A DNA stretch of 6,744 nucleotides from SVEL01 sp017381055. GTDB lineage: Bacteria > Bacillota > Clostridia > Lachnospirales > Lachnospiraceae. The notes below the pieces were generated by a model. The model did no database searches, had not been told where the DNA came from, and worked only from the letters and a program-made list of their open reading frames with translations. The stretch spans positions 1-6,744 of the forward strand of contig JAXJYC010000021.1 of assembly GCA_036307185.1 (NCBI GenBank), read 5' to 3'. Shown one piece after another: positions 1 to 6,379 of this stretch; positions within the stretch are counted from its first letter, which is position 1; each line of letters starts with the position of its first letter. Position numbers and translations under genes: made by a program.

Positions 1-8
1 ATCACCTC
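1..8 (-). promoter_or_regulatory. Ribosome-binding site of the off-window gene
   Basis: On the minus strand the last eight bases of the window read GAGGTGAT, an uninterrupted match to the Shine-Dalgarno consensus AAAGGAGGTGATC. A start codon should follow within a few bases, just outside the window. This places the T-box-controlled gene immediately beyond the left edge. Confidence 0.75.
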
Positions 9-127
9 TATATTTGATACTTATATTTTACCAAATATCAGAATGACTTGCTATATTGTGTTAAGTTTTCAAGGTACAAATTTATATCAAAGGTTAATGA
101 CCTTTTGACACCTTAATCCTATATGAT
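1..127 (-). other. Post-terminator 5' leader of a gene beyond the left edge
   Basis: This is the non-coding stretch between the T-box terminator and the start of the controlled gene, which lies just outside the window. Read on the minus strand it holds a small hairpin (AAAGGT/ACCTTT, arms 100-105 and 89-94), a GTACCTTGAAAACT motif (64-77) resembling the tail of Firmicute 16S-23S rRNA spacers, and a weak AT-rich hairpin (arms 32-38 and 10-16) just before the ribosome-binding site. No reading frame of note is present. Its role is unknown; a plain untranslated leader is the simplest reading. Confidence 0.6.
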
Positions 128-158
128 AAAAAAGCTCGTCCTTATCAAAAGGACGAGC
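128..158 (-). terminator. Intrinsic terminator of the T-box riboswitch
   Basis: On the minus strand a perfect 10-bp stem (GCTCGTCCTT with AAGGACGAGC, arms 149-158 and 134-143) closes a 5-nt loop and is followed by six T (133-128). It lies directly downstream of the conserved T-box sequence, so it is the regulated terminator, expected to form when the cognate tRNA is charged. It is also the first clear terminator downstream of the ABC transporter permease gene. Confidence 0.93.
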
Positions 159-423
159 CAATAACCCGTGTTACCACCTTAATTCACATAATACTCACGC
201 ATCATGCCTTAGCAAGTACTGAACCTATTAATACGTTCAAGACTTTGACACTGTAACGGTTGCCTTCCGTCGTAGCCTACTAACTATTACATATAGCATT
301 CGGTACGCAGCTCATGGATGTATTCATCTTAATATTCCCCTGCGCCTCTCATCAACCGGCAACTTTCTGTAGGTTTCTAGTAAAATTACTTGTTCCAATC
401 ATTGCTTTTATTTTATTTTTCAT
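128..423 (-). promoter_or_regulatory. T-box riboswitch leader, probable alanine specifier (GCU)
   Basis: This tRNA-sensing leader controls the gene just beyond the left edge. Read on the minus strand: the 5' part has the usual T-box order, with an AGAAAG segment (near 369-364, matching the AGAGAG motif), GCCGGTTGATGAGAGGC (360-344) and the apical Stem I pairing CGCAG/CTGCG. The descending strand reads ACCGAATGCTATA. By analogy with the B. subtilis glyQS loop (CGAAAGGCA), the specifier is GCU at 297-295, flanked by GAAU and A, which codes for alanine. A Stem III-like hairpin (CATGAT/ATTATG) precedes the T-box sequence AAGGTGGTAACACGGGT (180-164). Its TGGT bulge would pair with an ACCA tRNA end, so a discriminator A73 is expected; tRNA-Ala has A73, whereas tRNA-Cys has U73, which argues against a UGC/Cys reading. 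The T-box identity is very secure. The alanine assignment is an inference from loop alignment. Confidence 0.93.
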
Positions 424-429
424 ATTGGT

Positions 430-457
430 AGTATAACATTTTAAATACTTATGTCAA
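430..457 (-). promoter_or_regulatory. Promoter of the T-box leader
   Basis: On the minus strand a perfect -35 box TTGACA (457-452) is separated by 16 bp from TATACT (435-430), which is preceded by TG at the extended -10 position (TGTTATACT). Transcription should start near 423. The -35 box lies only about 20 bases past the stop codon of the ABC permease gene, so this promoter is packed directly behind the transporter operon. Confidence 0.85.
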
Positions 458-476
458 GAAAAAACATCAATATTTC

Positions 477-2930
477 CTATTCTACCGCCTTTAAAGATTC
501 GGCCATCTTTATTTTTCCTATTTGTCTCTTCATAAAAACATTTACAATCAATGCAAATAACACTGTCCCAAATATTGCATATACATAACTTATAGGTCTA
601 ATAATTTGATTAAAATCCACCAATTCTATTTTTACCATACTCATAACAAATCTATGGAAGATCACGCCCAAAGGAAGACCTATAAAACTTGCAATAACTG
701 ATAAAATAACATTTTCTCTAAGTACATAGCTTTCTGTTTCCTTTGCATAAAATCCTAATACCTGCACCGTAGCTATTTCCCTACTTCTCTCAGATATATT
801 TATACTTGTTAAATTAAATATAACAATAAATGCCAATGTAGCCGAGAACACAATTACCAACAAAATTATATAATCTATACTTGAAAGCGCACTTCCAACC
901 GCATCTTTTGTAATTGATAACTGCATCACACTTGTAACTTCTTCTATCTCATTAATTTCTTCAGCGATAGCAACCTCATCTCCATTTGCCGTTACTAATG
1001 CAGTATTTTCACTCCATTTGCCAAAAGCTTGTTCATAAGTTTCTTTAGAAATAAATATAAAATTGCTAATATGATTATCAAATATTGCACTAATAGTCAC
1101 TTTGCAAGCATTCATATTAGGATCTCGTATTTCTATAACATCACCTACAGATACATTTAAGTTCTCAGCAGCTTTTGTATTAATAATAGCTTCTCCTAAC
1201 GATGGATACTCAATTTCTTCGGTTCCATTATGAAAATCCCAAAAATCTGGAAGTTTTTCCAGTTCATCAAAACTTAACATATTAACCGAACTCAATATTT
1301 CATCACTAACTAAATCAACATATTGTGACGAACACATAATGTATTCTTCTATATTTTCCATTTTATCAAGCTTTTCATCTAATCCATTCTCCGAATCAGT
1401 TTCAAACCCTACTGACAAATTGTATTTTTGAATTTCACTATACTGAATATCAGCTATGTTAGTCATAGAATCTTTTATACCAAATCCCGTAAGTAAAAGG
1501 GCTGTACAACAGCTTATGCCCACAATCATCATTATAAATCTTTTCTTATATCTAAACATATTTCTTATGGTTATCTTCTGTAAAAATGAAAATCTTGACC
1601 AAAGAATTTTTACCCTCTCTAACAAAATACGCTTACCATTTTTTGTTGCACGAGGTCTTATCAAATTAGCTGGTACACTTGTTAGCTCCTTTCGACAAGA
1701 AAAATATGTACTGCCAAGTATTCCTATTAAATACAATATTAATGTAATTACGGCCATAGATGTGCTAAATATATATTTTATATCTGCAAAATCATAAATG
1801 GAATTATATGCAAACCAAAATATTTTCGGTAAATATAACGTGCACGAAAAGAATCCTACAATCCATCCTATCAACGTTGCACTTCCCGCATATAAAAGAT
1901 ATTTACTCATTATCTTCATATTGCTAAAGCCCAATGCCTTTAATACACCTATCTGAGTTCGTTCTTCATCAACCATTCTTGTCATGGTAGTCATACACAC
2001 AAGCATAGCTATCATAATAAAAAATATAGGAAAAACATTTGCTATGCCACTTATAATAGAAGTATCACTCTCAAAACTTACATATCCTGTATTTTCATTT
2101 CTCGTAAGAACAAAACTTTCTGGCTTATCAATACCAAGTAACTCCGCTTTATCCGGAGTCAATCCATTTTCCTCAATTATCTTATTATATCTTTCATTAA
2201 CTGCTTTCTCACATAATGTAGTAACATTATCTACATAACCATCAACTATTTCATCATACTCATCACTATAAATGTCAGCGGTTTCTTTAAGTGTAATATT
2301 TATCTCTGTATATATATCACTTAAAAAATTTTCTTTTGGAATATATATAAAACCACTTAATGATCCACTACCTATATTTGTTGTTCCACGCTCTATACCC
2401 ATATATAACGGAGAATCTACAATACCAACAATCTTGTACTCTTTAGTCTCAAACGACTGCATTGTTGCATCATCATTATCCTGAGAAAGCTTAATGATTT
2501 TCCCAATATCTTCTTCATCATATAAACGATCATCAATAACGCACTCATTTGCTTTTTCAGGCATTCTTCCTTCTTTAATAGATGGTAAATTAATCCTTTG
2601 CGGAACAGACATAAATTTCACTGCCTTATTTCCACCTTCATAGTCTATAAGGGCATCAGCACTAGTCATTCCTTCTACATTCTTTACTCCATCTATTTCT
2701 TTAAATCTATCAATATCACTGTAAGAAAACCCTATAGTAGACATCATTCTAAAATCATAAAAATTATTGTCTGCTAAGTATATATCACATGTCTCCCACA
2801 TTGCATCTTTAGTTATCTTAAGTCCAGCAAAAAATCCTGCGCCTAATGCAACAATAAGCAAAATTGCAATATATCTTCCAAGAAATGATCGTATACTACG
2901 CAATGTCATTTTAATAATGGAATTATTCAT
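477..2930 (-). CDS. FtsX/MacB-type ABC transporter permease, duplicated 8-TM form
   Basis: Membrane subunit of an ABC transporter in the type VII (MacB/LolCE/FtsX) class, whose members move lipids, peptides or drugs, or transmit force across the membrane. The protein is 817 aa from ATG 2930. A GTG at 2942 would add four residues but overlaps the ATPase gene, while GGTGAT (2940-2935) suits the ATG. Two FtsX modules are visible. Module 1: TM1 at about 20-37, a large extracellular domain (41-294), TM2 at 298-316, the coupling segment EERTQIGVLKALGF (322-335), TM3 at 343-365 and TM4 at 388-408. Module 2, after a basic linker: TM5 at 464-483, an extracellular domain (486-684), TM6 at 687-708, SERSREIATVQVLGF (713-727), TM7 at 738-758 and TM8 at 782-800. 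It starts 5 nt after the ATPase stop, so the two are co-translated. No HlyD-like adaptor or sensor kinase gene is adjacent. The substrate cannot be read from the sequence. Confidence 0.93.
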   Translation of the reverse strand: MNNSIIKMTLRSIRSFLGRYIAILLIVALGAGFFAGLKITKDAMWETCDIYLADNNFYDFRMMSTIGFSYSDIDRFKEIDGVKNVEGMTSADALIDYEGGNKAVKFMSVPQRINLPSIKEGRMPEKANECVIDDRLYDEEDIGKIIKLSQDNDDATMQSFETKEYKIVGIVDSPLYMGIERGTTNIGSGSLSGFIYIPKENFLSDIYTEINITLKETADIYSDEYDEIVDGYVDNVTTLCEKAVNERYNKIIEENGLTPDKAELLGIDKPESFVLTRNENTGYVSFESDTSIISGIANVFPIFFIMIAMLVCMTTMTRMVDEERTQIGVLKALGFSNMKIMSKYLLYAGSATLIGWIVGFFSCTLYLPKIFWFAYNSIYDFADIKYIFSTSMAVITLILYLIGILGSTYFSCRKELTSVPANLIRPRATKNGKRILLERVKILWSRFSFLQKITIRNMFRYKKRFIMMIVGISCCTALLLTGFGIKDSMTNIADIQYSEIQKYNLSVGFETDSENGLDEKLDKMENIEEYIMCSSQYVDLVSDEILSSVNMLSFDELEKLPDFWDFHNGTEEIEYPSLGEAIINTKAAENLNVSVGDVIEIRDPNMNACKVTISAIFDNHISNFIFISKETYEQAFGKWSENTALVTANGDEVAIAEEINEIEEVTSVMQLSITKDAVGSALSSIDYIILLVIVFSATLAFIVIFNLTSINISERSREIATVQVLGFYAKETESYVLRENVILSVIASFIGLPLGVIFHRFVMSMVKIELVDFNQIIRPISYVYAIFGTVLFALIVNVFMKRQIGKIKMAESLKAVE

Positions 2931-2935
2931 GCTTA

Positions 2936-3643
2936 TCACCACTCAATCTCGTCAATCGAAGTGACGTTCTCATTTAACTCATTTGAATATATTTTACCAC
3001 TTTTAATCTTAATTATGCGGTCTGCCATCGGTGCAATAGCTTGATTATGAGTAATAATAATAACTGTAGTTCCTCGCTCCTTACTAAGATCATAGAGTAA
3101 CTTAAGTACAGCTTTACCTGTTACATAATCCAAAGCTCCTGTTGGCTCATCACAAAGTAAAAGTCTAGGATTTTTAGCTAGCGCTCTAGCTATAGCTACT
3201 CTTTGCTGTTCACCACCTGAAAGCTGAGCTGGAAAATTGTTGGCACGTTCTGTCAAACCAACCATATCAAGTGCTTCCTTCGCTGGTATAGGATTCTTAC
3301 AAAGCTGCGCTGCTATTTCAACATTTTCAAGTGCTGTAAGATTAGGAATCAAATTATAAAACTGAAATACAAATCCTACATCATGTCGGCGATACTCAAT
3401 CAGCTCACGCTTGTCAAAACCAGACACCTTTCTACCATCAAATTCAATGTTACCACTTGTAACTGTATCCATCCCACCAAGCATATTTAACAATGTTGTT
3501 TTTCCAGCACCTGATGAACCTAATAAAATACAAAACTCCCCTTTGTTTATCTCAAAATCAACACCATCCAAAGCATTAATCTGAGCATTACCATTTCCAT
3601 AACTTTTTTTCACATTTTCAAACTTTATGTAATGTTCTGACAT
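2936..3643 (-). CDS. ABC transporter ATP-binding protein, MacB/LolD family
   Basis: Cytoplasmic ATPase that powers the permease encoded directly downstream. At 235 aa it has the usual length for LolD/SalX-type subunits. All nucleotide-binding motifs are intact: Walker A GSSGAGKT (42-49), Q-loop glutamine 94 in FVFQFYNLIP, signature LSGGEQQR (141-148), Walker B LLLCDEP with D165 and catalytic E166, D-loop GALD (169-172) and switch H199 in ITHN. The FYNLIP..TALENV stretch after the Q-loop is typical of the MacB/LolD branch. The start ATG is well placed: AAGGAG (3654-3649) lies 5 nt upstream. No convincing promoter was found in the 92-bp gap behind argH, so it may be read through from argH or use a weak promoter. 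The family is certain; the cargo is unknown. Confidence 0.95.
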   Translation of the reverse strand: MSEHYIKFENVKKSYGNGNAQINALDGVDFEINKGEFCILLGSSGAGKTTLLNMLGGMDTVTSGNIEFDGRKVSGFDKRELIEYRRHDVGFVFQFYNLIPNLTALENVEIAAQLCKNPIPAKEALDMVGLTERANNFPAQLSGGEQQRVAIARALAKNPRLLLCDEPTGALDYVTGKAVLKLLYDLSKERGTTVIIITHNQAIAPMADRIIKIKSGKIYSNELNENVTSIDEIEW

Positions 3644-3648
3644 ACCTA

Positions 3649-3654
3649 CTCCTT
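3649..3654 (-). promoter_or_regulatory. Ribosome-binding site of the ABC ATPase gene
   Basis: AAGGAG on the minus strand, 5 nt before the ATG at 3643, fixes the start of the ATPase gene. Confidence 0.8.
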
Positions 3655-3681
3655 ACAATACATTTTCTTTCGTTTCTTATA

Positions 3682-3717
3682 ATTAAAATCAACAGCCTGT
3701 AATTTCACAAGCTGCTG
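3682..3717 (-). terminator. Probable terminator of argH
   Basis: About 18 nt past the argH stop, the minus strand forms an 11-bp stem with a few G-U pairs (arms 3717-3707 and 3700-3690; CAGCAGCTTGT with ACAGGCTGTTG) around a 6-nt loop. The tail is ATTTTAAT, a poor U-run. It may therefore terminate only partly and let some argH transcripts continue into the ABC transporter genes. Confidence 0.55.
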
Positions 3718-3735
3718 ATATGTTCTAAAATATTC

Positions 3736-5109
3736 TTATTCACTCATGTATTTCTCATTGATTGCGATAACCTTCTTCATAGCCTCCATACCTGGAGCTC
3801 CAATTGTCATTCTCTTCTCAACACATGTCTTAAGACTGATAGCCTCGTAGATATCCTCCTCGAATACTGGGCTAATAGCCTTGTACTCTTCAAGTGTCAT
3901 ATCGTCAAGAGCGATATCCTTCTCAATACAGAAAAGTACTAACTGGCCTACGATACCGTGAGCATCTCTAAATGGAACACCCTTTCCTACAAGATAATCT
4001 GCTGCATCTGTAGCGTTTGTGAAACCATTCTTAGCACTTGATTCCATATTATCCTTGTTGAAGCTCATTGTATCTATCATACCTGTAAATAATGAGATAC
4101 ATCCCTTTGTAGTATCGATAGCATCAAATGTAAACTCCTTATCCTCCTGCATATCCTTATTGTATGCAAGTGGAAGGCCCTTCATAGTTGTAAGGAGCGA
4201 CATAAGAGCACCGTATACTCTACCTGTCTTGCCTCTTACAAGCTCAGCGATATCAGGGTTCTTCTTCTGTGGCATGATGCTGCTACCTGTACTATAAGCA
4301 TCATCAAGTTCTACGAATCCATACTCATTACTATTCCAGATAATTATTTCCTCTGAGAAACGGCTTAAATGCATCATAATTGTAGACATTGCACTTAAGA
4401 ACTCGATTAAATAATCTCTATCAGATACCGAATCCATACTGTTAAGTGTCGGTCCCTCGAATCCTAAAAGTGATGCTGTAAGATTTCTATCAAGTGGATA
4501 TGTTGTACCAGCTAATGCACCTGAACCGATAGGACAGTAATTCATTCTCTTATAAATATCCTTTAATCTGTCACGGTCTCTCTTAAACATCTCAAAATAT
4601 GCACCGAAATGATGTGCAAGTGTGATAGGCTGTGCCTTCTGAAGATGTGTAAAACCTGGCATATATGTATCAACATTTTCCTTCATAATTCTAAGGATAA
4701 CATTTAAAAGGTTCTTTAATAACTCGTCAACCTCTTTAACTTCATCTCTTGTATAAAGCTTCATATCTAAAGCAACCTGGTCATTTCTACTTCTACCTGT
4801 GTGAAGCTTCTTTCCAGGCTCACCAATTCGCTCGATAAGATTAGCCTCTACAAATGAATGAATATCTTCACTCTCCTCAGAAATCTCAAGCTTGCCAGAC
4901 TCTATATCTGCCTTGATTCCCTTAAGACCTTCGATAATTTTTCTCATCTCGTCTTCTGTGATAATGCCCACTGTACCAAGCTGTGTTACATGAGCAATAC
5001 TTCCCTCTATATCCTGCTTATAAAACTTCTGATCAAATGAAATTGACGCATTAAAATTATGTACTAACTGATTTTCTTCCTTAGTAAATCTTCCGCCCCA
5101 GAGCTTCAT
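3736..5109 (-). CDS. argH: Argininosuccinate lyase
   Basis: Catalyses the last step of arginine biosynthesis, splitting argininosuccinate into arginine and fumarate; a cytoplasmic homotetramer of the fumarase/aspartase superfamily. At 457 aa it is full length for the family. It begins with the typical MKLWGGRF. The conserved regions are present: HTGRSRNDQ (103-111), GFTHLQKAQP (152-161) with the catalytic His at about 155, and the superfamily signature GSSIMPQKKNPD (275-286), where S276 is the expected catalytic serine and K282 the conserved lysine. The start is supported by GGAGG (5121-5117) 7 nt upstream of the ATG. argG and other arg genes are not adjacent, so argH stands alone with its own promoter and a palindromic site at the predicted transcription start. 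Confidence 0.98.
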   Translation of the reverse strand: MKLWGGRFTKEENQLVHNFNASISFDQKFYKQDIEGSIAHVTQLGTVGIITEDEMRKIIEGLKGIKADIESGKLEISEESEDIHSFVEANLIERIGEPGKKLHTGRSRNDQVALDMKLYTRDEVKEVDELLKNLLNVILRIMKENVDTYMPGFTHLQKAQPITLAHHFGAYFEMFKRDRDRLKDIYKRMNYCPIGSGALAGTTYPLDRNLTASLLGFEGPTLNSMDSVSDRDYLIEFLSAMSTIMMHLSRFSEEIIIWNSNEYGFVELDDAYSTGSSIMPQKKNPDIAELVRGKTGRVYGALMSLLTTMKGLPLAYNKDMQEDKEFTFDAIDTTKGCISLFTGMIDTMSFNKDNMESSAKNGFTNATDAADYLVGKGVPFRDAHGIVGQLVLFCIEKDIALDDMTLEEYKAISPVFEEDIYEAISLKTCVEKRMTIGAPGMEAMKKVIAINEKYMSE

Positions 5110-5116
5110 ATCATAT

Positions 5117-5121
5117 CCTCC
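5117..5121 (-). promoter_or_regulatory. Ribosome-binding site of argH
   Basis: GGAGG on the minus strand, 7 nt before the ATG at 5109. Another ATG at 5114-5112 is out of frame and too close to this site to be used. Confidence 0.85.
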
Positions 5122-5145
5122 GTAATTAAATAATGTTTATTGTTA

Positions 5146-5160
5146 TGTCTTAATAAGACA
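5146..5160. promoter_or_regulatory. Perfect palindrome at the argH transcription start, candidate operator
   Basis: TGTCTTA-T-TAAGACA (minus-strand reading) is a perfect 7-1-7 inverted repeat. It covers roughly the first 15 transcribed bases after the predicted argH promoter, a usual place for a repressor site. It does not resemble the ArgR box (a TGAAT/ATTCA palindrome), so the regulator is unknown. A one-base loop makes an RNA hairpin role less likely, although a shorter stem with a wider loop could form. Confidence 0.45.
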
Positions 5161-5168
5161 CACCCACT

Positions 5169-5197
5169 AGTTTACCATATTTTTTATTCTATAACAA
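5169..5197 (-). promoter_or_regulatory. Probable argH promoter
   Basis: On the minus strand TTGTTA (5197-5192) and TAAACT (5174-5169) are separated by 17 bp, and TGG precedes the -10 box, giving an extended -10 (TGGTAAACT). Transcription would start near 5162, giving an argH leader of about 50 nt. The promoter lies just downstream of the terminator-like hairpin at 5200-5248, so it would be insulated from upstream transcription. Confidence 0.6.
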
Positions 5198-5199
5198 GC

Positions 5200-5248
5200 A
5201 AAAAGAAAGTGTATTAATATGCCTTCCCAAACATATTAAAACACTTTC
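5200..5248 (-). terminator. Second terminator-like hairpin, between mscS and argH
   Basis: On the minus strand 17-nt arms (5248-5232 and 5221-5205) pair with a single mismatch around a 10-nt loop and are followed by five T (5204-5200). There is no U-run in the other direction, so it would act on minus-strand transcripts only. It lies about 100 nt beyond the strong mscS terminator, so what it terminates is unclear: mscS read-through, a small RNA, or a longer attenuated argH leader. Confidence 0.7.
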
Positions 5249-5348
5249 CATTAATTCATGTATCAAAACGATACTCCTAAAATATAGAAAAACCCGCGTC
5301 AAACATATTCACGTTCGCTTAACGCCCTTAAATACTAACATAACGCAT
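5249..5348 (-). other. Non-coding stretch with hairpins, possible small RNA or leader
   Basis: Between the mscS terminator and the second terminator-like hairpin there is no supported gene. On the minus strand it holds a hairpin with arms GCGTTAAG (5325-5318) and TTTGACGC (5303-5296), followed by GGG and five T (5292-5288), then a small GTATC/GATAC hairpin (5274-5270 with 5264-5260). The locally GC-richer first hairpin stands out against the AT-rich surroundings. A clear promoter was not found. With the terminator at 5200-5248 it could form an RNA of up to about 150 nt; no known RNA family was recognised. Confidence 0.35.
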
Positions 5349-5382
5349 AAAAAAAATCCCCCCTCTTTTAGAGGGGGATTTT
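5349..5382 (-). terminator. Strong intrinsic terminator of mscS
   Basis: About 45 nt past the mscS stop, the minus strand reads a C-rich arm (CCCCCTC), a 5-nt loop (5370-5366) and a G-rich arm (GAGGGGG), with one spare G that is bulged or unpaired, followed by A and eight T (5356-5349). AAAAT and ATTTT flanks can extend the stem. It is the strongest terminator in the window. Confidence 0.92.
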
Positions 5383-5427
5383 CAGATATTAAATCTACAA
5401 ATTCAACAATTTTCCGCCCTATCTTAT

Positions 5428-6303
5428 TTACTTTGCTATATGAACTTGCAACTGATTAAATGGTATCTCGATATTATTAGCATCAAGTTCCTTCTTAACC
5501 GCTTCCGTCACTCTGGCCTTTACATCCCAATAATAATCTGTATTACACCATACTCGAAGTGTAATTGTAACCTGACTCGGATCAAGTCTTGAAACAAATA
5601 CCGATATTTCCTTTTCTTCAAGCGCCTTCTCGTCAGCCTTTGCAATATTAAAGATTATTTCCTTCGCCTTATCGATATCCGACGCATACGCAATTCCAAA
5701 TTCAATATCAACTCTTCTAATATCAAACTCAGTATTATTTGTAATAGCTGAATTCGATAATGTTCCATTAGGAATAAATATTGCCCTATTATCCACAGTT
5801 ATAATCTTTGTATAGAACAAGTCTATTCTATCTACCTTTCCTTCACAGCCAGTTCCATTGTCCACAATGTAATCGCCTACCTTAAATGGCTTAAGTACCA
5901 AGATAAGAACTCCACCTGCGAAGTTCGAAAGGCTTCCCTGCAAAGCAAGACCTACTGTTAAACCAAGAGTTCCTAAAACAGCTATAAAGGATGCTGTATT
6001 AATGCCAACTCTGTCACATATAATTATTATCAATAATACATATAGAGCAACCTTTATTAAAGAATTTAGAAATCTCTGAATACTTATCTCTACCTTAGTC
6101 TTTTCAAAAAACTTATTACATATCTTAAGCAACCACTTAATGATAATCTTACCTACAAAAAGTATAAGCAATGCGATAACAACATTAACTCCAAAATCAA
6201 TAATCTTAGGCAAATAACCCTTCATAGAATTTACAATATTTGTAAATTCTTCATTTGCCCCTGTTGCCGCTGATTCTGATAACAAAAAATTCATCGTATT
6301 CAT
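5428..6303 (-). CDS. mscS: Small-conductance mechanosensitive channel, MscS family
   Basis: Inner-membrane channel that opens under membrane tension and releases solutes during hypo-osmotic shock; MscS proteins are homoheptamers. The 291-aa length matches the minimal MscS type (E. coli MscS is 286 aa), with no extra domains. Predicted TM1 is at about 32-57, TM2 at 78-97 and the pore-lining TM3 at 103-134. TM3 contains GLALQGSLSN (118-127), which is identical in E. coli MscS as recalled. Aligning on it places the hydrophobic gate leucines at L115 and L119, and the hinge glycine at G123. KPFKVGDYI (138-146) and IPNG (177-180) mark the beta domain, and the C-terminal alpha/beta domain ends in PFNQLQVHI. 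The ATG at 6303 has AAGGG (6314-6310) 6 nt upstream; a second ATG three codons in is less well placed. It is a single-gene unit ending at the terminator at 5349-5382. Confidence 0.95.
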   Translation of the reverse strand: MNTMNFLLSESAATGANEEFTNIVNSMKGYLPKIIDFGVNVVIALLILFVGKIIIKWLLKICNKFFEKTKVEISIQRFLNSLIKVALYVLLIIIICDRVGINTASFIAVLGTLGLTVGLALQGSLSNFAGGVLILVLKPFKVGDYIVDNGTGCEGKVDRIDLFYTKIITVDNRAIFIPNGTLSNSAITNNTEFDIRRVDIEFGIAYASDIDKAKEIIFNIAKADEKALEEKEISVFVSRLDPSQVTITLRVWCNTDYYWDVKARVTEAVKKELDANNIEIPFNQLQVHIAK

Positions 6304-6334
6304 TTTGTACCCTTCACTTTATCCTTTCTTATAA

Positions 6335-6363
6335 ATATCCAACCACTCAATGTGGTTGGATAT
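6335..6363 (-). terminator. Hairpin after the repeat-protein gene, probable terminator
   Basis: A perfect 12-bp inverted repeat (ATATCCAACCAC with GTGGTTGGATAT) with a 5-nt loop starts 16 nt past the repeat-protein stop. On the minus strand it is followed only by TTATAAG, so the U-run is poor. It could be a weak terminator or an mRNA 3'-end stabiliser, letting some transcripts continue into mscS. No clear separate mscS promoter was found in the 76-bp gap. Confidence 0.5.
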
Positions 6364-6379
6364 ATTATGTTAGCTATAT

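Noticed and set aside
295..299. UGC (Cys) as the T-box specifier
   Set aside because: It would be followed by U rather than the usual purine, and the T-box TGGT bulge does not fit the U73 discriminator of tRNA-Cys.
2931..2942. GTG at 2942 as the start of the ABC permease
   Set aside because: It would overlap the end of the ATPase gene; the ATG at 2930 has GGTGAT at good spacing and fits tight translational coupling better.
477..3643. Horizontal origin of the ABC transporter pair, from more A-ending lysine codons than argH
   Set aside because: Sampling the first codons showed argH strongly preferring AAG and the ABC genes mixed, but expression level alone can explain this and there are no flanking repeats or mobile genes.
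1456..5040. Several plus-strand open frames of 60-113 codons (1456-1797, 1984-2238, 2272-2484, 2767-2964, 4019-4297, 4858-5040)
   Set aside because: All lie antisense inside or almost entirely inside well-supported minus-strand genes, have no ribosome-binding site I could support, and match no family I recognise; they are shadows of the AT-rich coding strand.
5158..5251. A 20-codon leader peptide (ATG near 5251, running through the hairpin) as an attenuator of argH
   Set aside because: There is no ribosome-binding site, no run of arginine codons, and the frame passes through the hairpin without the usual stop placement.
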